64,000 nucleotides of DNA from Bradyrhizobium liaoningense (GCF_018130955.1 NZ_JAFCJM010000012.1:123980-187979), one strand, 5' to 3'. Positions 8,442 to 18,108 are shown, counted from the first letter of the stretch. A program made the numbers and translations. The notes: generated from the sequence alone by a model not told the origin.

Positions 8442-9077
8442 ATGAAACGGAGACACAAGATGATCAATCTGAAGTCGGCGATAGGAATCATTAGCGGCTT
8501 GGCGATGCTGCTCCTGGTCGGACCAACCGCGCGGGCAGAGCAGGGCAACCAGGTGATCCCGCAGGCGAGTGAGAAGAGCCAAGCGAGCAGTCAAAAGCAG
8601 CTGGTTCGACAGAAGCAGGCGAGAAAGCCGGAGCAGAACCAGACGAGCAAGCAAGTCCTCGCGGGCAAGACGAGCCTGGTTCTGGCGACAAAACCCGAAA
8701 TCGCCAGGAAGCCGCATCAGCTGATATTGCAGGTCAATTCCAACGAACCGGCGATGATGAACCTCACGCTCAACAATGCGACCAACGTCGCGCAACACTA
8801 CCGCGACCTCGGTGAGGCAGTGTCGATCGAGGTCATCACCTTTGGCCCTGGCCTTCACATGCTGCGCGAGGACACGTCGCCGGTAAAGGCGCGCATCGAG
8901 GTGCTCGCACTGAGCAATCCGGAAATCTCCTTCAAAGCCTGTGGCAACACCCAGGAAAATATGCGGAAGGCGGAGAACAAGGACATCAACCTGATTGCAC
9001 AGGCGACGGTCGTTAAATCCGGTGTCGTCCGCGTCATGGAACTGCAGGAACAGGGGTGGAGCTACGTCAAACCGTGA
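8442..9077 (+). CDS. Exported DsrE/DsrF-like protein
   Basis: 211 residues. A hydrophobic segment (IGIISGLAMLLLVGPTARAE) forms a signal peptide, followed by a glutamine/lysine-rich linker of about 50 residues. From about residue 88 the protein matches the DsrE-fold family: HQLILQVNSNEPAMMNLTLN, NNATNVAQHYRDLG, VEVITFGPGLHMLR-like text, a single cysteine in FKACGNTQENM, and MELQEQGWSYVKP at the very end. Cytosolic relatives handle sulfur or unknown thiol chemistry; this one appears exported. The ATG at 8442 follows AGGAAGG. It is the last gene of the four-gene operon. The single cysteine is the obvious candidate for chemistry, but this is inference. Confidence 0.72.
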   Translation: MKRRHKMINLKSAIGIISGLAMLLLVGPTARAEQGNQVIPQASEKSQASSQKQLVRQKQARKPEQNQTSKQVLAGKTSLVLATKPEIARKPHQLILQVNSNEPAMMNLTLNNATNVAQHYRDLGEAVSIEVITFGPGLHMLREDTSPVKARIEVLALSNPEISFKACGNTQENMRKAENKDINLIAQATVVKSGVVRVMELQEQGWSYVKP

Positions 9078-9286
9078 GCGGTCGTCACGTCGGCTATCGC
9101 GGTACGCAAGACGTTGGGCCCCGGTCGCTTCCGCTGCTGGTTTTGACCCCGAGCGGAAGTATGGAGGTGTGCCTTCGTTAGATCCTGGGTCTAGAATAGC
9201 ACGCGGTTTCTACACGTTCCGATTTCGTGCACTGCCCAGCACTGATAAGATGCGGCGGTCACAAGGCTAACCTGAGGGAGGGAATC

Positions 9287-9679
9287 ATGACGAACTTGGC
9301 CCCCTCGACGAGCTTCGACGTCAGAGCCGAAATTACTGGGGCTTATGCCGCTTGGGATTCGGCGTTCAACAAAGCTGACTCTAAGGCGGTCGCCGCAGCC
9401 TATGTTTCGAACGCTAAAGTGCTACCACCAACGCACGAGGTCATATCGGGTCTGGATGAAATCGAAAAGTTCTTCGCTGGGCTGTTCTCAGGCGGATTCA
9501 CTGACCACAAACTAACGATCATGGACGCGGGTGGAGACGAGAAGGTCGTCTACGGTACGGCAAAATGGACGGCCGACGGACCGGACGGGAGCCGCCAAAG
9601 CGTCGGCGGAATTGCTACTCACGTGTTCGAGCGTCAAGCGGACGGTTCACTGAAGCTGAGGTTACATACATTCAACTGA
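9287..9679 (+). CDS. SnoaL-like / DUF4440-type protein
   Basis: 130 residues, soluble. The pattern ITGAYAAWDSAFNKADSKAVAAAYVSNAKVLPP followed by a glycine-bounded helix (GLDEIEKFFAGLFSGG) and a C-terminal beta sheet ending in LKLRLHTFN is that of the NTF2-like fold used by SnoaL/YybH-type proteins. The start at 9287 has GAGGGAGG 6-12 bases upstream. It lies 42 bases before the cyclase gene and on the same strand, so the two may be cotranscribed. Members of this fold are isomerases, small-ligand binders or enzymes; no specific substrate can be assigned. Confidence 0.72.
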   Translation: MTNLAPSTSFDVRAEITGAYAAWDSAFNKADSKAVAAAYVSNAKVLPPTHEVISGLDEIEKFFAGLFSGGFTDHKLTIMDAGGDEKVVYGTAKWTADGPDGSRQSVGGIATHVFERQADGSLKLRLHTFN

Positions 9680-9721
9680 GTTCGCCGTCCAATCGCCTGG
9701 CGCCGCGCGAGGAGACTTCGC

Positions 9722-12700
9722 GTGGATATAGCGGAATGGCTTCGCGGTCTCGGGCTGGAGCGCTACACTCAGGCGTTCCAGGAAGCCGAAGTCACGCCTG
9801 ATGTCGTGCAAGAGCTGACTGAAGCCGATCTGCGCGAACTTGGCTTGCCGCTCGGCCCGCGGAAGACCGTGCTGATGGCGATTCAAGCGCGCTCATCATC
9901 GATCGTTCCGGCCTCCATTGATGCTCACGAGCCAGCTGGACAGATAAGGCCGGCACTGCCGTCAGAGGCGGACCGTCGGCAGCTTACCGTCATGTTCGTC
10001 GACTTGGTCGGTTCGACCGCGCTCGCCTCAGGGCGCGACCCAGAGGAACTGCGTGACCTCATGCAGGCCTACCACAACACCGTAGCGGGCGAGATCGCCC
10101 GGTTCGAAGGCCACATAGCCAAGTTCCTGGGCGACGGCGTTCTCGCGTACTTCGGTTGGCCGCGGGCGCATGAGGATGAGGCGGAGCGTGCCGTCCGCGC
10201 CGGACTTCGAGCGACCAAGGCGGTCGCGTCCCTTACCGAGCCGGGCGGCGTAGCGCTTGCCGCTCGCGTCGGCATTGCAACTGGTCTGGTCGTGGTCGGC
10301 GAACTGATGGGCGAGGGAGAGGCTCGCGAGCGCGCGGTGATCGGTGAGACGCCGAACCTGGCCGCACGCCTGCAGGGTCTGGCCGAGCCCAGCGACGTCG
10401 TGATTGCCGAGTCAACGCGCCGGCTACTCGGCGAAGCTTTCATGTACCGCGATCTCGGCACGGTGCCTCTTAAGGGTTTTCCTGGACCGGTACAGGCCTG
10501 GCTCGTCACTGGTGAGGGCGCCGCCGAGAGTCGATTCGACGCCCAGCACGGCATGGCAACGACCGCGTTGGTCGGGCGGGACCAAGAATTTGCATTGCTC
10601 TTGGACCGATGGGAGCAGGCAAAAGAGCGAGAGGGACAGATAGTGCTGCTAGGTGGCGAAGCTGGGATTGGCAAGTCACGGCTCGTGCGGGCCCTGCGCG
10701 ATCACCTCGCAGGTGCGCCGCACACGCCGCTGAGCCATTTCTGTTCGCCGTTCCACACCAATACCGCGTTGTATCCTATTATTGGCCTGCTTGAACGGGC
10801 AGCGGGAATACGACGGGAGGACGTTCCCGAAAAACAGCTCGACAAGCTCGAGGCTATGCTCGCTCTTGCTACAAACGACGTGCACGAAAGCGCGCCGGTT
10901 CTTGCTGACCTCTTGGCAATTCCAGGAGGTGGGCGATACCTGCCGCTTGCGCTTAGTCCACACCAGAAGAAGGAACGAACGTTCCAGGCCCTCCTGGAGC
11001 AGATACAAGGCTTGGCGGCAAGGCAGCCGGTGCTTGCCGTGTACGAGGATGTCCATTGGGCAGACCCCTCCACGCTTGAACTCCTCGACCGCGCAGTTGA
11101 GGAGGTGCAGCAACTCCCGATTCTGATGATTGTCACCTTCCGGCCGGAGTTCGTTCCGCGCTGGACAGGTCATGGACACGTGACAGCGCTCTCATTAAGC
11201 CGACTAGGCCGGAGGCAAGGGGCGGCTGTAGTAGACCGGATCACGGGCGGCAAAATACTTCCACAAGAGGTGCTTGAGCAGATTTTGGCTAAAACTGATG
11301 GCGTGCCGCTATTTGTCGAGGAACTCACCAAGGCCGTCGTTGAATCCGGACTGCTCAAAGACCAGGGCAACCGCTATGAGTTGATAGGCCCGTTGCCGCC
11401 GCTGGCGATCCCGACCACGCTGCAGGACTCATTGATGGCCCGCCTCGATCGGTTGGCGCCGGTCAAGGAAGTCGCCCAGATCGCTGCTTGCATTGGGCGC
11501 GAATTCGGACACGACCTTCTGCGATCAGTTACAGCGCTCGACGAACACGCGCTCAAGCGTGCTCTCAATGAGCTATTAACAGCCGAGCTCATATTCCGTC
11601 GTGGAGCACCTCCGGATATTGGCTACAGCTTCAAACACGCACTGGTCCAAGAGATCGCGCATGAGAGCCTCTTAAAGAACAAGCGGCAGCAGATACATGC
11701 CCGCATCGCTGCAGCTCTCGAAGAACAGTATCCTGCCCGTGCGGAGGCGGAGCCGGAGACGATAGCTTCGCACCTCACGCAGGGCGGGCTGGCGGGAAAG
11801 GCAGTCGGCTATTGGCTGCGTGCCGGCCGGATTGCAGCGGGACGTTCCGCCAATCTCGAAGCAATCACTCACCTTACAAAGGGATTGGAGGCACTCAAGT
11901 CCAATCCACAAGGACCGGAACGCGATCGACAGGAACTCGCGCTGCAAACGGCGATCGGAGGTCCGCTGATTGCCATTCACGGATACACGGCTCCGCAACT
12001 GGGCACAGCCTTCAGCAGGGCTCACGCGCTCTGTTATGAACTCGATGACACGGGTGCCTTGTTCGCTACTCTTAGCGGGAAGTTCATTTTCCACTTCGTG
12101 CGCGGCGACTTTGGTGCCATGCAGAGTCTTGTTGCCGAGGCGCAGCGCGCCGCCGAGCACACCGGCGACGCGGCACTTGAACTAGCTACACATCGGTTGG
12201 CGGGCCTCACCGCCATGCATGCCGGCGACTTTCTTACGGCCCGCTCGGAGCTCGAAACGATCTTGAGTCGTTATCAGCCGGACACGCACCGGCCGCCGCC
12301 AGTTCATTATGTACATGACCCGAAGGCCTCGGCGTTACCCTACTTGGCAATTGTGCTTTGGATCCTAGGTTACCCCGAACAGGCCCTGAGGACCAGCCGC
12401 GCGGCGTTTGAATACGCTGCGGAGTTAAATCAGACGAACCTTACCGCGCACGTGCAGGTCTATGGCGGAGCGGGGCCTGCGGAGCTGATGGGTGACATGG
12501 CGGCCGTGCATGCGCATGCCGAGGCCATCATCGATCTTGCCGATCAGCACAGCCTGAACTATTGGCGCTTGAGCGGCCTGATCTTGCGGGGTTGGGCAAT
12601 GGCACGAGAAGGCAACGTGGAGGGCGGCCTAGCGCTCATGCGCCTCAGTCTGAACGAGCGGGACAAGCTCGGAGCCAGTTGGTACCAGGTCCGGTACTTG

Positions 12701-13093
12701 TCGATGCTCGCGTCGATGTACCACCAGTTGGGCGACGACGAAAACGGGCTGGCCACCCTGGCCGAAGCGAAGGCCATTGCTGCGCGCAACGAAGAACATA
12801 TGTGGGAGGCGGAACTTGCATGCATTGATGGCGAACTGCACCGCGTTCGTGGGGCTCCAGCTGAGGAGATCGAGAGTTACTTGCAGGCCGCGCTCAAGCT
12901 GGCACAAAGCCAAAGCGCGAAATCCTTTGAATTACGTGCGGCCATGAGTCTGGCTCGGCTTTGGCGTGACCAGGGCCGGACGGCCGACGCGCGAGGCCTT
13001 CTTGGTTCCGTCTACGGCTGGTTTACGGAAGGCTTCGAAACAACAGACCTTCGTTCCGCCAAGGCACTCATGCAGGAACTTACTGAGGTTTAG
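9722..13093 (+). CDS. SAM domain - class III adenylate/guanylate cyclase - AAA ATPase - TPR protein
   Basis: 1123 residues with a GTG start preceded by GAGGAGA. Residues 1-56 form a SAM-type helical domain (WLRGLGLERYTQAFQEAEV). Residues about 85-240 form a class III nucleotide cyclase with metal aspartates D94 (FVDLVGST) and D138 (FLGDGVLAYFG), substrate-position K134 and T210, and transition-state N212 and R216, so it looks catalytically competent. An AAA/STAND-type ATPase follows with Walker A GGEAGIGKSR and Walker B-like LAVYEDVHWADPS. The C-terminal half is helical and TPR-like. It makes cAMP or cGMP under control of its sensor and ATPase parts; the input is unknown. It converges on a paralogue (13150-16533) with only 56 bases between them. 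Confidence 0.9.
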   Translation: MDIAEWLRGLGLERYTQAFQEAEVTPDVVQELTEADLRELGLPLGPRKTVLMAIQARSSSIVPASIDAHEPAGQIRPALPSEADRRQLTVMFVDLVGSTALASGRDPEELRDLMQAYHNTVAGEIARFEGHIAKFLGDGVLAYFGWPRAHEDEAERAVRAGLRATKAVASLTEPGGVALAARVGIATGLVVVGELMGEGEARERAVIGETPNLAARLQGLAEPSDVVIAESTRRLLGEAFMYRDLGTVPLKGFPGPVQAWLVTGEGAAESRFDAQHGMATTALVGRDQEFALLLDRWEQAKEREGQIVLLGGEAGIGKSRLVRALRDHLAGAPHTPLSHFCSPFHTNTALYPIIGLLERAAGIRREDVPEKQLDKLEAMLALATNDVHESAPVLADLLAIPGGGRYLPLALSPHQKKERTFQALLEQIQGLAARQPVLAVYEDVHWADPSTLELLDRAVEEVQQLPILMIVTFRPEFVPRWTGHGHVTALSLSRLGRRQGAAVVDRITGGKILPQEVLEQILAKTDGVPLFVEELTKAVVESGLLKDQGNRYELIGPLPPLAIPTTLQDSLMARLDRLAPVKEVAQIAACIGREFGHDLLRSVTALDEHALKRALNELLTAELIFRRGAPPDIGYSFKHALVQEIAHESLLKNKRQQIHARIAAALEEQYPARAEAEPETIASHLTQGGLAGKAVGYWLRAGRIAAGRSANLEAITHLTKGLEALKSNPQGPERDRQELALQTAIGGPLIAIHGYTAPQLGTAFSRAHALCYELDDTGALFATLSGKFIFHFVRGDFGAMQSLVAEAQRAAEHTGDAALELATHRLAGLTAMHAGDFLTARSELETILSRYQPDTHRPPPVHYVHDPKASALPYLAIVLWILGYPEQALRTSRAAFEYAAELNQTNLTAHVQVYGGAGPAELMGDMAAVHAHAEAIIDLADQHSLNYWRLSGLILRGWAMAREGNVEGGLALMRLSLNERDKLGASWYQVRYLSMLASMYHQLGDDENGLATLAEAKAIAARNEEHMWEAELACIDGELHRVRGAPAEEIESYLQAALKLAQSQSAKSFELRAAMSLARLWRDQGRTADARGLLGSVYGWFTEGFETTDLRSAKALMQELTEV

Positions 13094-13149
13094 TGGCTCC
13101 GTTCAGTGACGCATAGAGACACCTGCATGAAAGGCGTTGTCCTCGTCGG

Positions 13150-16100
13150 CTATTCCCGGACGTTGCGAATTGTTCGGGGTTCAGGACTCGCTTGCTTGGC
13201 GGATACTGACGCGTTTTCGGCGAGGAGAGCCTTCGTGCGCCGCAGATCGGGGGTGACGATCTTGCCGCCGGAGTTCGTGCTGAGCGGAACCAACAAAGCG
13301 CACACTTCCGATATCTTGCCCTGCGTACACCACAGCCCGGCAAGGGCATTCGAGGCGCGCAGTTGCCACAGGTGCGCTCCCTGCCGCGCGGCAACAGCTA
13401 TCGCTCTTCCGTAACAGAGTTCTGCGGCCGCCGGAGCGCTTCCTCCCTTGAGCAGCAAGTCGCCCTTTAACCGATGAAGCTCGGCCTCGTACCAGCGTCC
13501 GCTTGTTCCGGCGACCGTCAGCAGGGTTTGGTCAACGAGCTTCATGGCATCGGCAAGTTGACCTGTTTTCGCGAAAGCCTGGGCCAGAAGATAGCGAGCG
13601 AACTGCACCCAGATCAGCGCACCCGTCGCTTCCAGCGCCTTTACACTCTTGCGAAGCTCCGGAAGACCCTCTTCGGCATTCCCGCGATCGCAACTGGCCC
13701 AACCGCGAAGCATCCGGCCACCGGCCAGCCAAAGCGGAAACGCGTATTCGGAGGCCAGCCGAACGGTTCGTTCGGCAACCGGATAGGCTGCCTCTGAGTC
13801 GCCGCACAGCACGTGTGCTCCAGCCAGAAACGCAAGCGAATTGCAGAGGCTGTGCGGATGCCGCTGCTGTTCGGCGACGCGTACCGCGTCCTGGCCAAAC
13901 GCCAACCCGCGATCGATGTCTCCGAGCAGCGTAGACGCAAGCGTCAAATAGGTTTGCGAGACGATCGGGGTGAGCGGTGCGTGATGGGTCTCATCGTACA
14001 ATCTGAGCGAGTTGATCAGGTGGTCACGCGCAGAAGGCAATTCGCCAATCAGAAACAACGTCTGGCCCAGAGCACGATGACCGATCAGCTTGGGCATCGG
14101 ATTGTCCTGCTCCTGGGCTTGCGTCAATAGCTCTTCGGCCAATGTCCGAGACTGCTCGAAATCGCCTCGCGTGACATGGAAGGCAATTATCCCGTTGAGT
14201 GCCGCAAATCTCTGATCGGAGTTTTTGGCGGTGCTGCACAGGTCAAGCGCCCGTTTGTAAGCTTCAACGGTCTCCGGGACGGCGAACCCTTTTGACGCAG
14301 CAAAGGCGTTCCCCAACGATTGCTGCAACTGCAACTCGAGACTGTCGCGTTCTGTGCTTGGGGGAAGATCGCGCAGCCGCTTGAGGGCCATTTGAAGGTG
14401 AGTACTGGCTTCGACGAAAGCAGATCGTGAACTGGCTTGCCGAGCAGCCTTTATCCAATAGTCGATCGAGAGTTTGGCCCCGCCGGCTTCCGCATAGTGT
14501 TGGGCGACGATCTCGGGAGCTGCATGAGCAATCTGCGGGAAGTCTCTGCACAGGATTTCGGCGATTCGTCCGTGCAGCTTTCGGCGTTGATCATTAAGTA
14601 TGCTCGCATAGGCCTCGTCTCGAAGGAGGGCGTGCTTGAAGGAGAAGCTCTGATCGCTTGGGTGGCCGCTCCGGAACACCAGACCAGATGCCAGCAAGCG
14701 ATCGATTGCTGCCTGAACATCGCTTTCCGAGAAGGGGGCCGTCGCCTTCAACAGTTCGAAAGAGAAGTCACGGCCGATGACGGCCGCGATCTGGGCGACA
14801 GTTTTCGCTGGGGCCAGCAGGTCCAGGCGAGCCATCAGCGAATCATGCAGCGTGTCCGGCACCAGCAGCGGAGCGTGCGTGTCGGAACGTTCTTCGTGTG
14901 GTCCGCCACCTGCGCTTTCAAGGACCGCTTTTGTGATCTCCTCGACAAAGAGTGGAACGCCGTCCGTCTTGGCCAGAATTTGATCGATTGCCGTCCGCGG
15001 CAGGTCCTTGTCCTTGGTCAGGGATTGGAGCATCGACGAGACCTGCACCCGGTCCAGCCGGTTGACCGTCATCGAGGTCACGTGCGGCTGTTCGGCCCAG
15101 GGCAGAGTAAGATCCGGACGATGCAACAGGATGGCCAACATCCGCCAATTCTTCACGCTGTCGCGGATTCGCTCGAGCAGTTCCAGGGACGTTGGATCTG
15201 CCCAATGTACGTCCTCGAATACAAGGATCATCGGTTGTTGCTCGGCACTTGCCTGCAGCAGCGTGAGGAGGGCGCTGAAGGTTTGGACCTTCAGCTGCTC
15301 GGGCGTGAGTTCTCGTTGGGGGTAGCGATCCCCAGTCGGGATCGATAGCAACGAAGCCAAGGGCGGAACGATTGATTTGGTTTGTTCCGTCGTCCGGCGG
15401 ACCAGGTCCTCCAGTTTGTTCAACCTGATCGCAGGTGAGGTATCGCGGACTATGTCCGCGGCCTGCTCCAGGTAGTGAATGACGGGATGCAGTGCGCTGC
15501 TCGTGTGATACGATGAACACTGAAATTGCAGGAAACCGTATCTCTCTCCGGCCAGCCGGTGTCGCAGGGCCTGGATAAGTCGAGACTTGCCAATTCCAGG
15601 TTCGCCGGAGATCAGGACTATCTGGCCCTTGCCGTGTTTCGCTTTGCTGTAGTGCTTGTGCAACAGGCGCACTTCGGCCTGCCGACCGATCAGTGGCGTC
15701 AAATGCAAGGACGTGCGCGCCTCAAATCGACTCGACAGCGAACCTGGCGCAACGACCCTCGACACCCGAACCGGTTGCTTGAATCCCTTCAGATCGTGAT
15801 TGCCGAGATCGGCAAATTCAAACAGCCCGCCGAGCAGGAGCCGAGTGCGTGGAGCGACCAGGATCTGGCTGGGCTCGGCCAAGGCTTGCAGGCGAGACGC
15901 CAGGTTCGGTGCATCGCCGACAATCGCGAACTCGCGCGAAGGCCCCTCTCCAATCAGATCACCGACGACCACGAGGCCACTTGCAATGCCGATCCGGACT
16001 TCAAGCTTTCCGGCGATCGGCATGGCCAGCGCTGGGACTGATTCGACCATCTCCAGCGCGGCCTTGACCGCACGTTCGGCATCATCCTCGTGGGCTGATG

Positions 16101-16533
16101 GAAAGCCGAAATAGGCGAGAACTCCATCGCCCATGAGACGTGCTATGTGCCCGTCATAGCGACGAATGGCGTCATCGCAACAGTGCTGGAAATCAAAGAG
16201 GATCTTGCGCAACTCTTCGGGATCGAGCTGTGCAGACAACGACGTCGAGCCCACGAGATCACAGAACAGCACAGTAAGGTGGCGCCTCTCGGCACTCTGG
16301 GCTGATGTCGGCGGCGACCGGGGATCAACAGACGGGCCGGCGGCGTGCGACGAGCCGCAACGAGCCTGTATTGCCTTGACGAGCTTCTTACGATGTCCGA
16401 GGGAAACGCCGAGTTTTTCCAGGTCGCGCTCGGTCAGGTCAGGCAGTATCTCCCAATCAATGTCATTCGTAGCAAACAAGTCGGCATATTGCGCCAGTCC
16501 AATCTCTTCCAGCCAGTGCCGCAGATCGGTCAT
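13150..16533 (-). CDS. SAM domain - class III cyclase-like - AAA ATPase - TPR protein (paralogue of previous)
   Basis: 1127 residues from the ATG at 16533 (MTDLRHWLEEIGLAQYADLF); a GTG at 16578 is also in frame, but neither has a strong ribosome-binding site. The order is SAM domain, cyclase domain, AAA ATPase (SGEPGIGKSRL and ILVFEDVHWADPT) and TPR-like C-terminus, the same as its neighbour. In the cyclase domain D92, D136, N210 and R214 are kept. The two substrate-specifying positions differ: arginine 132 where the neighbour has lysine, and alanine 208 where it has threonine. It may use another nucleotide or act mainly as a regulator. The convergent placement suggests an old inverted duplication. 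Confidence 0.88.
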   Translation of the reverse strand: MTDLRHWLEEIGLAQYADLFATNDIDWEILPDLTERDLEKLGVSLGHRKKLVKAIQARCGSSHAAGPSVDPRSPPTSAQSAERRHLTVLFCDLVGSTSLSAQLDPEELRKILFDFQHCCDDAIRRYDGHIARLMGDGVLAYFGFPSAHEDDAERAVKAALEMVESVPALAMPIAGKLEVRIGIASGLVVVGDLIGEGPSREFAIVGDAPNLASRLQALAEPSQILVAPRTRLLLGGLFEFADLGNHDLKGFKQPVRVSRVVAPGSLSSRFEARTSLHLTPLIGRQAEVRLLHKHYSKAKHGKGQIVLISGEPGIGKSRLIQALRHRLAGERYGFLQFQCSSYHTSSALHPVIHYLEQAADIVRDTSPAIRLNKLEDLVRRTTEQTKSIVPPLASLLSIPTGDRYPQRELTPEQLKVQTFSALLTLLQASAEQQPMILVFEDVHWADPTSLELLERIRDSVKNWRMLAILLHRPDLTLPWAEQPHVTSMTVNRLDRVQVSSMLQSLTKDKDLPRTAIDQILAKTDGVPLFVEEITKAVLESAGGGPHEERSDTHAPLLVPDTLHDSLMARLDLLAPAKTVAQIAAVIGRDFSFELLKATAPFSESDVQAAIDRLLASGLVFRSGHPSDQSFSFKHALLRDEAYASILNDQRRKLHGRIAEILCRDFPQIAHAAPEIVAQHYAEAGGAKLSIDYWIKAARQASSRSAFVEASTHLQMALKRLRDLPPSTERDSLELQLQQSLGNAFAASKGFAVPETVEAYKRALDLCSTAKNSDQRFAALNGIIAFHVTRGDFEQSRTLAEELLTQAQEQDNPMPKLIGHRALGQTLFLIGELPSARDHLINSLRLYDETHHAPLTPIVSQTYLTLASTLLGDIDRGLAFGQDAVRVAEQQRHPHSLCNSLAFLAGAHVLCGDSEAAYPVAERTVRLASEYAFPLWLAGGRMLRGWASCDRGNAEEGLPELRKSVKALEATGALIWVQFARYLLAQAFAKTGQLADAMKLVDQTLLTVAGTSGRWYEAELHRLKGDLLLKGGSAPAAAELCYGRAIAVAARQGAHLWQLRASNALAGLWCTQGKISEVCALLVPLSTNSGGKIVTPDLRRTKALLAENASVSAKQASPEPRTIRNVRE

Positions 16534-17142
16534 CGTGACACACAACCCGAACGCTTCTGGCGATCGCGCCAAATCCACTGACGGGGCGGCGAGACTGCGC
16601 GATTATCCTGCGCATGGATGTTCGTGGAGGCAAGCTGAAACTTCTGTTGCAATCGCAGGCCCATTCTCTCGCGTGACAAAGTAAGGGCTGCTGACGCTCT
16701 GGACGTGGGTGAAGTGAACTGGTGGAGTTTCCTTTCAGACCGACAAGAATGCGGACCTACTCCTCATCTCTCTTCACACACCCGTTTTCATCACGCAGAG
16801 GAGCAGCCAATGTGCTTTGCGGACCGCGGCTCTCTGCCAAAGCTCTCGCGATTCATTCAGTGCTCATTGGCGCCATTTGTCCTCAAGCGGCGCACCTCTC
16901 AGGGTCGGTCTGGAAGTCATTGAGGACTCCGGCCCATCGCGTCGCTTGATATGCACATTGTCTTCGCCTGCAATCGAATGAAGAAGCTCGACTTCAAGCG
17001 GCATTTCTGACCAAACTCGGACGTATCCGGCGTCGAATGACTGATTGCGACTACATGATCTGACCCCGTTCCCACACCGCGCTGTGCAGGGATGTGGTAT
17101 CATTCAGTCCCATTGATGTGGTCCGAAACGTGGAAGGGCTGC
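16534..17142. other. Intergenic region, no gene supported
   Basis: About 600 bases between the divergent cyclase gene and the ABC binding-protein gene. I found only short open frames with poor codon use and no recognisable protein. A promoter for each flanking gene must lie here, but I could not identify motifs. The lack of coding signal suggests decayed sequence or an untypically long regulatory region. Confidence 0.4.
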
Positions 17143-18108
17143 ATGAGACGGCGTGAGTTCCTCGCACTGCTCGCTGGCGCTGCCGCCATCCAGCCCTCGG
17201 CCAGCATGGCGCAGCGGCTGAAGGTGCCGACCATTGGCGTGCTCGTCGTCGGATCTCCCGCCTCGGAGCGCTTTTGGCGGCTCTTTCAGCAGGATATGCG
17301 CGAACTGGGCTACATCGAGGGAAGAAACGTTCAATACCAATTCAGATCGGACATGGGGCAGGCAGGCCGACTTCCTGCTTTGGCTGAAGAGCTGGTGCGG
17401 CTCCAGGTAGACCTGATTGTAGTGTGGTTCACACCGGCCGCTCTCGCCGCCAGGCAGGCAACGCATGAGATCCCGATCGTGATGGCGCTCGTCGGCAATC
17501 CGGTCGAGACGGGGCTCGTCGCGACCCTTGCCAAACCTGGCGGCAATGTTACCGGGATGGCGGCTATCGGTGCGGAACTGGCAGGCAAATTGGTCGATGT
17601 CATCCGGCAACTGATGCCGGGGGTGCGTCGCATCGCGGCGCTGGCCAATGTGACCGATCCTTTCTCAAAGCCGTTCTTGCGGGAGATCGAGAGTAACGGG
17701 GCAGCCGCCGGGCTTATGATCGATCCCGTCATGATCCCCAGCAGCACCGAGCTCGACGCTTCCTTTTCGGCATTGGATAAGGAGCCTCCCGACGCACTGA
17801 TCATCCAGCCCAGTTTGCCGATCCGGCGGGTGGCCGAACTCGCGGTCCACTACCGACTGCCGGCGGTGTCCTTCGTTCGCGATTTCGCAGACCAGGGCGG
17901 CCTGCTGAGTTATGGGTCCGATGAGGCCGATGCGTACCGGAAGGCCGCGACGTATGTCGATGAGATTCTGAAAGGTGCCAAGGCCGCCAACCTGCCCGTG
18001 CAGCAGCCGACGAAGTTCCAGTTCGTAGTCAACCTCAGGACGGCGAAGGCACTCGGCCTAACCGTGCCGCAATCGATGCTCTCGCGCGCCGATGAGGTTA
18101 TAGAATGA
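17143..18108 (+). CDS. ABC transporter substrate-binding protein, TrpX-like (orphan)
   Basis: 321 residues. The N-terminus MRRREFLALLAGAAAIQPSASMAQ is a twin-arginine-like or Sec signal. The body follows the tryptophan/tyrosine ABC binding-protein family (DUF534-type): IGVLVVGSPAS, a long GYIEGRNVQYQFR segment, DLIVVWFTPAALAARQAT, IPIVMALVGNPVETGLV with AKPGGNVTG, and the closing KFQFVVNLRTAKALGLTVPQ. No permease or ATPase gene is adjacent; stand-alone copies of this family are numerous in Bradyrhizobium. The ligand is unknown. The start at 17143 places the signal peptide at the N-terminus, unlike an in-frame upstream ATG at 17092. Confidence 0.87.
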   Translation: MRRREFLALLAGAAAIQPSASMAQRLKVPTIGVLVVGSPASERFWRLFQQDMRELGYIEGRNVQYQFRSDMGQAGRLPALAEELVRLQVDLIVVWFTPAALAARQATHEIPIVMALVGNPVETGLVATLAKPGGNVTGMAAIGAELAGKLVDVIRQLMPGVRRIAALANVTDPFSKPFLREIESNGAAAGLMIDPVMIPSSTELDASFSALDKEPPDALIIQPSLPIRRVAELAVHYRLPAVSFVRDFADQGGLLSYGSDEADAYRKAATYVDEILKGAKAANLPVQQPTKFQFVVNLRTAKALGLTVPQSMLSRADEVIE

